64,000 nt of DNA. Source: Microbacterium aurum (GTDB taxonomy: Bacteria; Actinomycetota; Actinomycetes; Actinomycetales; Microbacteriaceae). Position 1 is the stretch's first letter. Each line of letters starts with the position of its first letter. Positions 17,615 to 26,593 of the stretch are shown here, in pieces. Under the pieces are notes generated by a model, which searched no databases, was not told the DNA's origin, and saw only the letters and a list, made by a program, of their open reading frames with translations. Made by a program: the position numbers and the translations under genes. The DNA lies in the NCBI RefSeq assembly GCF_016907815.1, contig NZ_JAFBCQ010000001.1:1922001-1986000 (forward strand), in the 5' to 3' direction.

Positions 17615-20600
17615 ATGGATGCCGCCCCCGTCGCCCCCGCCGCGGAGCCCGTCCTCGACCCCGCGCAGCGCGCCGTGGCCGACCTTCCCGTCGACGTCTC
17701 CGGCGTCGTGGCCGGTGCCCCGGGATCGGGCAAGACCACGACGGTCGTGGCGCGCGTGGCGGCGCTGCTGCGCCCCGCGGCCCCTGGCGGTGCCCCCGCC
17801 GACGTGGGCGTCGTGCCCCCGCTCCAGCCCGAACAGGTCGTGGTGCTCACCCCCACGCGGCCCGCCGCGACGGCGCTGCGCGACCGGCTGGCCCTCGCGG
17901 TGGGGATCGCGACTCCCGGAGCCCTGGCACGCTCCCTCGCCGCGTTCGCGTATCAGATCGTCCGCGCGCACGCCGTGCACACCGGCGCCGAGCCGCCGCA
18001 GCTGCTCACCGGCGCGGACGAGGATCAGCTCATCGCCGACCTGCTCGACGGCGACGCCGAGGATGAGGCCGACGGCATCCGGCGCTGGCCGTCGACGCTG
18101 CCGTCGCAGGTGCGCGCCACCCGCGGGTTCCGCACCGAGCTGCGCGCGTTCCTCGCCGAGTGCGCCCAGTTGGGCATCGAGCCCGACCGGCTCGCGCACC
18201 TGGCCGCCCGTACCGGCGTCGAGGAGTGGGCGGCCGCGGCATCCTTCACCAGGGAGTATCTGTCGGTGCGCGACCAGCTGCGCGGGGCGCACCGCGACGC
18301 GGCGGGACTCGTGCGCGAGGCGCTGGGCCTTGTGCGCACGCAGCCGGCGGGATCGCCGGCGCTCGCAGCCGTCGAGCGCCTCGCCGCGATCGTCGTCGAC
18401 GACGCCCAGGAGCTCACCCTCGGCGGCGTCGAGCTGCTCGAGGCCTGCCGGGCGCGCGGGGTCGCCGTGCTCGCGTTCGGCGACCCCGACGTCGGGTCGG
18501 GCGCGTTCCGCGGCGCGAGCCCGGCCAACTTCGCGCGGCTGGCGGCCTCCAGCCCGCTGTTCGTGCTGCCCGAGGGCCATCGCGGCACCCCGGCCCAGCG
18601 ACGGCTGGTCGCGGGCATCACCGCGCGGATCGGTGCCGTCGGCGTCGTCGCGCACCGGCGTCCGCTCCCCGCCGACGCGACCGACGAGATCGCGGAGGCC
18701 GATCGGAGCGTGCGGACGCTGTCCGCCCGTTCGGCGGGCGAGGAGCACGACATGATCGCGTGGCTGCTGCGGGAGCGGCACGTCCACGACGGCGTGCCGT
18801 GGCGCGCGTGCGCCGTCATCGCACACGACACCCGGCAGGTGACGGCGCTGGAGGCGGAGCTCGCGGCGCGGGAGGTGCCTACCCGCGCGACGGGCCAGGT
18901 GCGGCCGCTCGCCGAGACCCGCGCCGTCGCCGACCTGCTCCGACTCGTCGTGCTCGCGGCCCGACCCGCGGCGGAATGGTCGAACGACGACGTGATCGCC
19001 GCCCTGTCCGGCGGCGGCATGGACCCCGTCGAGATCCGGCGGCTGCGCACGGCGCTGCGGCACGCAGCGCTCGCGGCCGACCTCGCCGGGGACGGCGCGG
19101 AAGCGGGTTCGCTCCGCGCTGATGCGGCGGGAGAGGATGCCGCGGCATCCGCGCCGGCGGAGGACTCCGCGGCCCCACGGACCGGCGCGGAGCTGCTGAG
19201 CGCGGCGCTCGCGAACCCGATCGCCTTCGCGCTGCTCGACACGCGCGAGGGCCGGCGGGCCGAGCGCATCGCCCGGACGCTCGAACGGCTGCGGGAGCAG
19301 TGGGAGCGGGGGCTCGCCGATCCGGCGACCGGAGCGACGGCGCACGAGCTGCTGTGGACGGCGTGGGAGGGTCTCGGCGCGGAGCGCGGCTGGGCGGCCG
19401 CGGCGGCGGGCACCGGACCCCTCGCGGCGCAGGCCGGGCGAGAACTCGACGCCGTCGTCGCGCTGTTCCAGGCGGCCAAACGTCACGGGGAGCGCGCCGA
19501 CGGCACCACGGCGCTGGGGTTCCTGCGCGGTGTGCTCGACTCCGACGTCGCCGAGGATCGGCTCGGTGCCGGTGACGGAGCGGACGCCGTTCGCATCCTC
19601 ACCCCCGCCGGAGCCCTCGGCGCCGAGTTCGACACCGTGGTGGTCGCGGGCGTGCAGGACGGCGTCTGGCCGAACCTGCGGTCACGGGGCAGTCTGCTGC
19701 AGACCTGGCGGCTCGCCGCCGCGGCGAGCGGAGCCGATGCCGCCGCCAGCACCCTCGATCGGCGCCGCGATGTGCTGCACGACGAGCTCCGCCTGTTCGC
19801 GCGGGCGTGCTCGCGGGCACGCCGACTGCTCGTCGTCACCGCGGTCGACGACGACGACACCGGCCCGAGCCCGCTGTTCGAACTCCTGCCGCCGCCGGAG
19901 ACCGCGGCGCATGGACCCGAGCATCCGCTGTCATTGCGGGGTCTCGTCGCCGCGCACCGCCGCACCCTCACGCGCCAGGATGTCCCCGACACCGCGGCCG
20001 CCGCGGCGGCCGGTCAGCTCGCCGTGCTCGCCGCCGCGCGGGTGCCGGGTGCCGCGCCCGAGGAGTGGTTCGGCATTCTGCCGCCGAGCTCGACCGCGCC
20101 GTTGCGCGACCTCGACCGCGAGGATGTGCGCGTCTCGCCGTCGCGGCTGCAGGCCCTCGAGGAGTGCCAACTCGACTGGGTGATCGGCGACCTGGGGGCG
20201 GGTGCCGGGGGAGCCGTCGCCGGGCTCGGGACGCTCGTGCACGCCGCCATGGAGCACGCCGACGGCATCGACGAGGCGGCGCTGTGGGCGGTGGTGGCCG
20301 AGCGGTGGGGGGAGCTGGACTTCGAGTCGCCGTGGCGGGACCGCGCGGAGCAGCAGCGTGCGCGGGACCTCGTGCGACGTCTCGCCCTGTACCTGCGGCG
20401 GTTCGAGGCCGACGGCGGCACCCTGCTCGGGGCGGAGCCGCACTTCGAGGTGCCCGTCGCCCTCGATCCGCCGCGCGCGCACGGCGCGGTCGTCAGCGGA
20501 TACATCGACCGGGTGGAGCGCACCGGCGCGGGCGAGGTCGTCATCGTCGACCTGAAGACCGGCAAGCGCGAACCGCAGACCGACGCCAAGGTCGCCGACA

Positions 20601-20905
20601 ACCCCCAGCTCGCGGCGTACCAGCTCGCTCTCGCGGAGGGAGCGATCCCCGCCGCGGAGGGCCTCACCCCGGGCGGGGCGAAGCTACTCGTGCTGCGCCC
20701 GACGGCGGCCACGAAGGACTACGTCGAGCCCCGTCAGGCGCCGATGGATGCGGAGGCCACCGCGGCGTTCCTCGCGCGGGTGCGGGCCGCCGTCGACGTC
20801 ATGAGCGGCACCACGTTCGCCGCGCCCTACGAGGAGCACTGCCGTGACGACTACGCGTACGGACTCTGCCGCATCCACACGATCGGGGCGGTGAGCGCCT
20901 CGTGA
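17615..20905 (+). CDS. adnA: AdnA-like helicase-nuclease subunit
   Basis: A 1096-residue UvrD-like helicase fused to a C-terminal RecB-type PD-(D/E)XK nuclease, one half of the AdnAB double-strand-break resection motor-nuclease of actinobacteria. Walker A (GAPGSGKT, 34-41) is intact. Motif II reads VVDDAQEL (about 262-269), with Asp where most UvrD proteins have Glu. The nuclease shows GYIDRVER (about 962) and IVDLKTGKR (about 977), then the Q-x(3)-Y helix NPQLAAYQLA. The ATG at 17615 is preceded by TACCGT (17602-17607), a leaderless spacing; a GTG lies 9 bases earlier. It overlaps adnB (GTGA). Confidence 0.9.
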   Translation: MDAAPVAPAAEPVLDPAQRAVADLPVDVSGVVAGAPGSGKTTTVVARVAALLRPAAPGGAPADVGVVPPLQPEQVVVLTPTRPAATALRDRLALAVGIATPGALARSLAAFAYQIVRAHAVHTGAEPPQLLTGADEDQLIADLLDGDAEDEADGIRRWPSTLPSQVRATRGFRTELRAFLAECAQLGIEPDRLAHLAARTGVEEWAAAASFTREYLSVRDQLRGAHRDAAGLVREALGLVRTQPAGSPALAAVERLAAIVVDDAQELTLGGVELLEACRARGVAVLAFGDPDVGSGAFRGASPANFARLAASSPLFVLPEGHRGTPAQRRLVAGITARIGAVGVVAHRRPLPADATDEIAEADRSVRTLSARSAGEEHDMIAWLLRERHVHDGVPWRACAVIAHDTRQVTALEAELAAREVPTRATGQVRPLAETRAVADLLRLVVLAARPAAEWSNDDVIAALSGGGMDPVEIRRLRTALRHAALAADLAGDGAEAGSLRADAAGEDAAASAPAEDSAAPRTGAELLSAALANPIAFALLDTREGRRAERIARTLERLREQWERGLADPATGATAHELLWTAWEGLGAERGWAAAAAGTGPLAAQAGRELDAVVALFQAAKRHGERADGTTALGFLRGVLDSDVAEDRLGAGDGADAVRILTPAGALGAEFDTVVVAGVQDGVWPNLRSRGSLLQTWRLAAAASGADAAASTLDRRRDVLHDELRLFARACSRARRLLVVTAVDDDDTGPSPLFELLPPPETAAHGPEHPLSLRGLVAAHRRTLTRQDVPDTAAAAAAGQLAVLAAARVPGAAPEEWFGILPPSSTAPLRDLDREDVRVSPSRLQALEECQLDWVIGDLGAGAGGAVAGLGTLVHAAMEHADGIDEAALWAVVAERWGELDFESPWRDRAEQQRARDLVRRLALYLRRFEADGGTLLGAEPHFEVPVALDPPRAHGAVVSGYIDRVERTGAGEVVIVDLKTGKREPQTDAKVADNPQLAAYQLALAEGAIPAAEGLTPGGAKLLVLRPTAATKDYVEPRQAPMDAEATAAFLARVRAAVDVMSGTTFAAPYEEHCRDDYAYGLCRIHTIGAVSAS
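19135..19150. repeat. HIP-like palindrome in adnA
   Basis: A perfect 16-bp palindrome, GGATGCCGCGGCATCC, encodes DAAAS in a low-complexity linker (residues about 507-511) of AdnA. Confidence 0.85.
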
Positions 20906-23900
20906 ACGCCCCGGCATCCGCCCTCGTCGAGACGGTCACGGTCTCTCCCGCCGCCCTGTCGGCGGCCCTCGGCCAGTTCCCGCCGACGTCCGAGCAGGCG
21001 GCCGTCATCGCGGCCCCCCTGGCGCCCGCGCTCGTGGTCGCCGGCGCCGGCAGCGGCAAGACCGAGACGATGGCCGGACGCGTCGTCTGGCTCGTCGCGA
21101 CCGGCGCCGTCCGCCGCGACGAGATCCTCGGGCTCACCTTCACCCGCAAGGCCGCGGGCGAACTCGCCGAGCGCATCCACCGACGCCTGCACCGCCTCGC
21201 GGAGTTCGAGCGCCGCGGCCTCGTGCCCCACCTCGACGCACTGCACGCCGCCGGACGGCTGGACATGCTCGTCGACATGGAGGGGGCCGGCGCGCCCGAG
21301 AGCGCGCGCCGCGCCGTCCTCGACGAGCTCGTGGCGCTGACGGGGGCGACGAGCGCCGACGCGGCGCCGGACGCCGACGCGCTCCTGCACCGGCCCACCA
21401 TCGCGACCTACAACAGCTTCGCCGACGCCATCGTCCGTGAGCACGCCGTCCGCGTCGGCCGTGATCCCGAAGCCGCCGTGCTCAGCGAGTCCGCGGCGTG
21501 GCTGCTCATGCGGCGCGTCGTGCTCGAGTCGGACGATGCACGGCTGGAACAGCGCGAGGAGGCGCTGCGGACGATCATCGACGGCGCGCTGCGCATCGCG
21601 CGCGACGCGGTCGACAACCGCGTCGATCTCGACGAGCTCGCCGCCTTCCCCGACGCCTTCGCCGAGGTCCTCGAACGCCCCTCGGCGAAGGCGGGTGTCG
21701 GGGTGTACGCCGACATCGCCCGAGCGGCGGCCCGCGTCGGAGGGCTGGCGGTGCTCACCGACCTCGCGCGGGAGTATGCCGATCGCAAGCGGCGACGCGG
21801 CGTCATCGACTTCTCCGACCAGGTGGCGGGGGCGTGCGGCGTGCTGGCCGGGCAGCCGGCGGTCGCGGCGGAGCTGCGCGAACGCCACCGGGTGGTGCTC
21901 CTCGACGAGTACCAGGACACCTCCGTCGTGCAGACCGATCTGCTGGCAGCCGCGTTCCGGGATGCCGCGGTCATGGCCGTCGGCGATCCGCACCAGTCGA
22001 TCTACGGGTGGCGCGGCGCGAGCGCGGGCAACCTCGGCGGGTTCGCGGCCGCGTTCTCGTCCTCCGGAGAGGCCGTGTCGTTCTCCCTCATGACCAGCTG
22101 GCGCAACAGCGCCCGCGTCCTCGATGCCGCCGGAGCGGTCCTGGCGCCGTTGGCGGCATCGGCGCCGGTCGCCGTCGAGCCCTTGCGGGCGCGACCGGGC
22201 GCGCCCGCCGGCGAGGTCGAGATCGGCTTCGAGTCCGACATCGACGCCGAGGCCGACCGTGTGGCGGAATGGTTCGCCGCCACGCGCGCCGCCCGGGCAC
22301 AGGCCGGACGGAAGACCACCGGTGCGGTGCTCTTCCGCAGCAAGAAGCACATGGTCCGCTTCGCCGACGCGCTCGGGCGTCGCCGCATCCCGCATCGCAT
22401 CCTGGGGCTCGGCGGGCTGCTGTCCACACCCGAGGTGGTCGATGTCGTCTCCGCCCTCCGGGTGATCAGCGATCCCCGCGCCGGCTCCGCGCTCATCCGG
22501 CTGCTCGCCGGTCCTCGCTGGGCGATCGGGCTCGCGGACCTCCGGGCGCTGGCGGAGCTCGCACGGCGCATCTCGCGGCACGACAGCGCCCTGCAGCCGC
22601 TCGCCCCCGAGGTCGTCGAGCGGATGCGCACGTCGGCCGGCGACGAGCAGGGGTCGCTCATCGACGCGCTCGACTTCTTCACCCGGCATCCGCTCGACCA
22701 CGGCTGGCTCACCGGGTTCACCCCCGCCGCCCGCGAACGCCTGCGCGACGCCGCCGCCGTGTTCGCCGGGCTGCGGCGGCAGGCGACCCTGCCGATCCCC
22801 GAGCTCGTGCGCACGATCGAGCTCGAACTGCGGCTCGATATCGAGCTCGCCGCGAACGAGGCGCGCGGGCCGGCACGCACCGCCGGCGATCAGCTGCGTG
22901 CGTTCGTGGACGAGCTGCACGGCTTCCTCGCGACCGACGAGCACGGATCGCTGCCGAGCCTGTTGGCGTGGCTCGACCACGCCGAGCGACTCGACGAGTT
23001 CGCGCCGCGCACCGAGCCTCCCGAGGACGACGTCGTCCAGCTCCTCACGATCCACGGCTCGAAGGGCCTGGAGTGGGACGCCGTCGCGGTCGTGCGCTTC
23101 GTGGCGGACGAACTGCCGACGCGGGCGAAGGACACGCAGGGCTGGCTGGGATTCGGCGTGCTGCCGTACGAGTTCCGCGGCGACGCCCCCTGGCTCCCGG
23201 CGCTGCGGTGGCGCGCGGCGGACGCGCCGACCCAGCAGGACCTGAAAGACGCCCTCGCCGAGTTCGTCGCGGCGGGACGCGCCCGGCAGATCGAGGAGGA
23301 ACGGCGCCTCGCCTATGTCGCGGTCACGCGGGCGCGCGATCACCTGCTGCTCACCGGCTCCAGCTGGTCGGGCACGAAGTCCTCCCGAGCCCCGAGCCCG
23401 TTCCTGCGTGAGATCGCCGACGCACTGGAGATCACGCTGGCGGAGCCCGACGACACCGGCGAGAACCCGTACGAGGGGCAGCGCCGCCTGCTGCAGTGGC
23501 CGCTCGACCCGCTCGGCAGCCGGCGAGCGATCGTGGAACAGGCGGCGAAGCGCGCCCGTGAGGCAGCGGCCGATCCGCCGGAGCCGACTCCGGAGCTGGC
23601 GCTGCTCCTGGCTGAACGCGCCGCACGGGAGAATCCGCCGGCGCCCGACGCGCCGGTGCGCATCCCGGCGTCCCGGTTCAAGGATTACCTGGGCGCCGCG
23701 CCCGCGCTGCAGCGGCCGCTGCCGGAGCGGCCGTATCGCCAGACCCGGCTCGGCACCCTGTTCCACGCGTGGGTCGAGCAGCGCGCGGGCGTCGTCGCGG
23801 CCGGGGCGACGCTGGACGACGCGCTGTGGGACGACGCCGCCGCGGAGGATGCCGGCAGCGGTGCGGCACCCGAGGCGAGCGAGCTCGCGCAGTTGCAGGA

Positions 23901-24222
23901 ACGCTTCCTCGCGTCGGAGTGGGCACACCTGCAGCCGATCGAGGTCGAGACCGAGATCGATGTCGCGATGCCCGACGCGCTCGGCGACGGCCGCCCTCAC
24001 GTCATCATCTGCAAGCTCGACGCGGTCTACCGCCGCGGCGACCGCATCGAGATCGTCGACTGGAAGACGGGGCGCGCGCCGCGCACGGCGGCCGAGCGCG
24101 ATGAGCGGATGCTGCAGCTGCAGCTGTACCGGCAGGCCTACCACGCCAAGCACGGCGTGCCCGTGGACCAGATCGACGTCGTGCTGTTCTACGTCGCCGA
24201 CGGGCTCATCCTGCGCGGCTGA
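20902..24222 (+). CDS. adnB: AdnB-like helicase-nuclease subunit
   Basis: A 1106-residue partner of AdnA with the same layout: SF1 helicase (Walker A GAGSGKTE at 48-55, motif II LLDEYQDTS at about 333-341, GDPHQSIYGWRGA, HGSKGLEWDAV, and VAVTRARDHLLL) and a C-terminal nuclease (KLDAVYRRGD, IVDWKTGR at about 1051, then QLQLYRQAY). All canonical helicase motifs are intact, unlike motif II of AdnA. In mycobacteria AdnB is the dominant motor. The GTG start overlaps the adnA stop, giving coupled, equimolar translation. No RecBCD or AddAB genes are in the window. Confidence 0.93.
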   Translation: MNAPASALVETVTVSPAALSAALGQFPPTSEQAAVIAAPLAPALVVAGAGSGKTETMAGRVVWLVATGAVRRDEILGLTFTRKAAGELAERIHRRLHRLAEFERRGLVPHLDALHAAGRLDMLVDMEGAGAPESARRAVLDELVALTGATSADAAPDADALLHRPTIATYNSFADAIVREHAVRVGRDPEAAVLSESAAWLLMRRVVLESDDARLEQREEALRTIIDGALRIARDAVDNRVDLDELAAFPDAFAEVLERPSAKAGVGVYADIARAAARVGGLAVLTDLAREYADRKRRRGVIDFSDQVAGACGVLAGQPAVAAELRERHRVVLLDEYQDTSVVQTDLLAAAFRDAAVMAVGDPHQSIYGWRGASAGNLGGFAAAFSSSGEAVSFSLMTSWRNSARVLDAAGAVLAPLAASAPVAVEPLRARPGAPAGEVEIGFESDIDAEADRVAEWFAATRAARAQAGRKTTGAVLFRSKKHMVRFADALGRRRIPHRILGLGGLLSTPEVVDVVSALRVISDPRAGSALIRLLAGPRWAIGLADLRALAELARRISRHDSALQPLAPEVVERMRTSAGDEQGSLIDALDFFTRHPLDHGWLTGFTPAARERLRDAAAVFAGLRRQATLPIPELVRTIELELRLDIELAANEARGPARTAGDQLRAFVDELHGFLATDEHGSLPSLLAWLDHAERLDEFAPRTEPPEDDVVQLLTIHGSKGLEWDAVAVVRFVADELPTRAKDTQGWLGFGVLPYEFRGDAPWLPALRWRAADAPTQQDLKDALAEFVAAGRARQIEEERRLAYVAVTRARDHLLLTGSSWSGTKSSRAPSPFLREIADALEITLAEPDDTGENPYEGQRRLLQWPLDPLGSRRAIVEQAAKRAREAAADPPEPTPELALLLAERAARENPPAPDAPVRIPASRFKDYLGAAPALQRPLPERPYRQTRLGTLFHAWVEQRAGVVAAGATLDDALWDDAAAEDAGSGAAPEASELAQLQERFLASEWAHLQPIEVETEIDVAMPDALGDGRPHVIICKLDAVYRRGDRIEIVDWKTGRAPRTAAERDERMLQLQLYRQAYHAKHGVPVDQIDVVLFYVADGLILRG

Positions 24223-24269
24223 GGCAGCGCCGGGTCAGGCGTCGCCCCCTCCTGCCGGGCGGCGTCGGG

Positions 24270-25571
24270 TCAAGCGGTGCCGGTCCAGCGGCGGAGCGCG
24301 TTCTGCGCGGCGGTGTCGCGGTCGATCTCGTCCGCCGAGTACGCCGAGACGTCGGCGGATGCCGCGTCGCGCTCGTCGGCGCCGGTCGGCGCGGAGGCCA
24401 CCGGGGTGCCCTCCCGCGGCGCCGGCGTCGTCGGGTGCGCCGGCGAGAAGTCCGACAGCTCGATCGGGACGGTCTCGATCTGCCCGGACTGCTCCTCCCC
24501 GGCCTCCTCCGCGAGGAAGGCGGCGAGGGTATCGGCGTCGAAGCTGTCGGTCTGCATGGAGGTGTCGATGGCGTCACCCGAGCCGGCGGGGACCCGCTCG
24601 GTCGCCGCGATCGCGTCGTCGGCGGTGACCTCGTCGCGCGCGCGGACGGGTTCGTCGCGGACGCTCTCGTCGAGCGATTCGAGCAGGGCCACGGCATCCG
24701 TCACGACGGTCTCGTCGCCGGTGGCGTGGCCGTGGACGAGCCACTTCGCGAACTCCAGTTCGGCGTGCAGGCGCGCACGCTCGGCGACGAGCGCGTCGGG
24801 GGCGCGATGCGAGCGGTGTCCGTACTCGTCGAGCACGTCGGCCTGCGCGGCCGGCGCCGACGCCGTCCAGCGGAGGTCCACCGCGGGGTCGCCGACGCCC
24901 AGGCCGCCCCAGCTCAGCAGGCCGGTCACGACGGGCACCCCGTCGGCGTCGTCCTCGAAGACGAAGGATGCCGGGTCGACGCCGCCCAGCACGACGGTGG
25001 TCTCGAACCGCCACAGCGGGTCCGAGCCGAGCGCGGTGCTCCAGCGGCGTAGCAGGCCGAAGGGAAGCAGGCCCGTCGCCTCCGCGCGGTCCAGCAGACG
25101 CTCCGCCTCGTCGCGCACCTGCGCGGCGGTCTGCATCGGCAGGCCGGCGTCGCGGATCACCGTCACCGGCAGATCGTGGACCGCGGCGATCGCGGCGCCG
25201 AGCGCCGTGGCGACGCCGCGGCCGGAGGGCACGTGCGCCGCGTCGACGCGATACCCCGGCAGGAGGGTCTGGACGAGGGTGTGACGTCCGTCGACGGTCG
25301 TCTGACCCAGCACGTCGGGTGCGCCGAAGGGCAGCACGCCGCGGACGCCCGCCGTCAGCGAGGCCAGCGCGCGGGCCTCACCGCGCAGGTCGGCGTCGGC
25401 GCGGTCGTCCACCGGCACCCGCACGACGACGCGCCGGCCGTCGTCGAGATCGGCGATGGCGCTGTCGTAGCGTCCGGAGGCGCCCTCGGTGAGCGGGCCC
25501 ACACCCACCACGGCGACGCGGGGCAGGGCGGAGGTCACCGACGCGGCTAGAGTGAGGGGTGAGCGTGCCAT
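24270..25571 (-). CDS. Aminoglycoside-phosphotransferase-fold protein, probable pseudokinase
   Basis: A 433-residue protein with an APH/choline-kinase-like fold over residues 25-285, then a long acidic, low-complexity tail. The fold is recognisable by EARALASL (helix C Glu), the interlobe hydrophobics and WGGLGVGDPAVDLRW. The catalytic residues are gone: the ATP Lys position is Arg/Val (RRVVVRVP, 46-53), the HGDxxxxN loop reads VLGGVDPASF (194-203), and the metal-binding Asp of the IDWG motif is Ser (LLSWGG, S220). It is therefore probably a binding or regulatory protein rather than an antibiotic kinase. TACCCT ends 6 bases before the ATG. It is divergent from nudC. Confidence 0.8.
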   Translation of the reverse strand: MARSPLTLAASVTSALPRVAVVGVGPLTEGASGRYDSAIADLDDGRRVVVRVPVDDRADADLRGEARALASLTAGVRGVLPFGAPDVLGQTTVDGRHTLVQTLLPGYRVDAAHVPSGRGVATALGAAIAAVHDLPVTVIRDAGLPMQTAAQVRDEAERLLDRAEATGLLPFGLLRRWSTALGSDPLWRFETTVVLGGVDPASFVFEDDADGVPVVTGLLSWGGLGVGDPAVDLRWTASAPAAQADVLDEYGHRSHRAPDALVAERARLHAELEFAKWLVHGHATGDETVVTDAVALLESLDESVRDEPVRARDEVTADDAIAATERVPAGSGDAIDTSMQTDSFDADTLAAFLAEEAGEEQSGQIETVPIELSDFSPAHPTTPAPREGTPVASAPTGADERDAASADVSAYSADEIDRDTAAQNALRRWTGTA

Positions 25572-25636
25572 GCCCCCAGGGTAGGTGTGCCGCGCCCCGT
25601 CCCCGTGTGCGCCACGCCCGGCGAGGAAGGTCCCGG

Positions 25637-26593
25637 ATGACGCCGTCTCCCGATCCGGATGCCGCAGCTTCGGCTCCGCCGCTGGCGCGCGCCGGCATCG
25701 ACCGTGCCGCCGAGGAGCGCGCCGAGGCGGGGCTCATCGACCGCCTGCGCGGGAATGCGGACACGCGTGTCGTCGCCGTCCACGGCGACCGCGCGCCGCT
25801 GACGGCGGACGGCAGCCTGCGCACGGTCGCGGTCGAGGCGATCCGCGACGGCGTGAAGTGGGGCTTTCTCGGACGCGACGAGACCGGCCGCGCGCTCCTC
25901 GTCGCCGCGGCGGGGGCGCAGGCCCCGTCGCCGCTGCGCGCCGACCCCGGTGAGGGCGCACCGGGAGCCGCGCCCGACGGGTGGGGCGCGCTGCGCGCGG
26001 TCGGCGGGGAGATGCCCGCTGTCGACGCGGGGGTGTTCGTCGAGGCTGTCGCGCTCGGCGGCTGGCTCGTGGCGGCGCCATTCTGCTCGGCGTGCGGTGG
26101 GCGCACCGAGGTGCGCAGCGCCGGCTGGTCGCGGCACTGCCCGTCGTGCGGGCGGGAGCACTTCCCCCGCACCGATCCCGCCGTGATCGTCGCGGTCACG
26201 ACGCCCGACCGGGAGCGGCTGCTGCTCGGCAAGAACGCCCTGTGGGCCGACCGCAACATGTACTCGACGTTCGCGGGATTCGTCGAGGCGGGGGAGTCGC
26301 TGGAGGCGACGATCGTGCGCGAGGTGGCGGAGGAGGCCGGCGTCACCGTCAGCGCCGCCGCCTACCGCGGCTCGCAGGCGTGGCCGTACCCGCGTTCGCT
26401 GATGCTCGGCTTCCACGCGACCGCCGCCGACCCCGAGGCCGCCCGCGCCGACGGCGAGGAGATCGTCGATGTCCGCTGGTTCACCCGCGCGGAGCTGACC
26501 GCCGCGTTCGCCGGTGAGGCGGATTTCGCGTTGCCGGGCACGGCGTCCATCGCGCACCGCCTCATCGCCGATTGGGTGGCGATGCCGGAATGA
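25637..26593 (+). CDS. nudC: NAD(+) diphosphatase / NADH pyrophosphatase (NudC)
   Basis: A 318-residue Nudix hydrolase that cleaves NAD(H) and can remove NAD caps from RNA. A four-cysteine zinc site (CSACGG and CPSCG, about 155-175) precedes the Nudix box GFVEAGESLEATIVREVAEE. The NudC signature SQPWPFP appears as SQAWPYPRS. The N-terminal beta domain is longer and Ala/Pro-rich (SPDPDAAASAPP). GAGGAAGG lies about 7 bases before the ATG at 25637. Its stop overlaps the uvrD2 start (ATGA). The nudC-uvrD2 order is shared with M. tuberculosis (Rv3199c-Rv3198c). Confidence 0.93.
   Translation: MTPSPDPDAAASAPPLARAGIDRAAEERAEAGLIDRLRGNADTRVVAVHGDRAPLTADGSLRTVAVEAIRDGVKWGFLGRDETGRALLVAAAGAQAPSPLRADPGEGAPGAAPDGWGALRAVGGEMPAVDAGVFVEAVALGGWLVAAPFCSACGGRTEVRSAGWSRHCPSCGREHFPRTDPAVIVAVTTPDRERLLLGKNALWADRNMYSTFAGFVEAGESLEATIVREVAEEAGVTVSAAAYRGSQAWPYPRSLMLGFHATAADPEAARADGEEIVDVRWFTRAELTAAFAGEADFALPGTASIAHRLIADWVAMPE

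Noticed and set aside
20851..24153. Very long (1100-codon) open frame antisense to adnB
   Set aside because: It mirrors the codon structure of adnB, which has complete helicase and nuclease motifs; the antisense product is His/Arg/Gly-rich with no motif. High-GC shadow.
24270..25571. Aminoglycoside or macrolide resistance kinase
   Set aside because: The fold matches but ATP-, catalytic- and metal-binding residues are missing.
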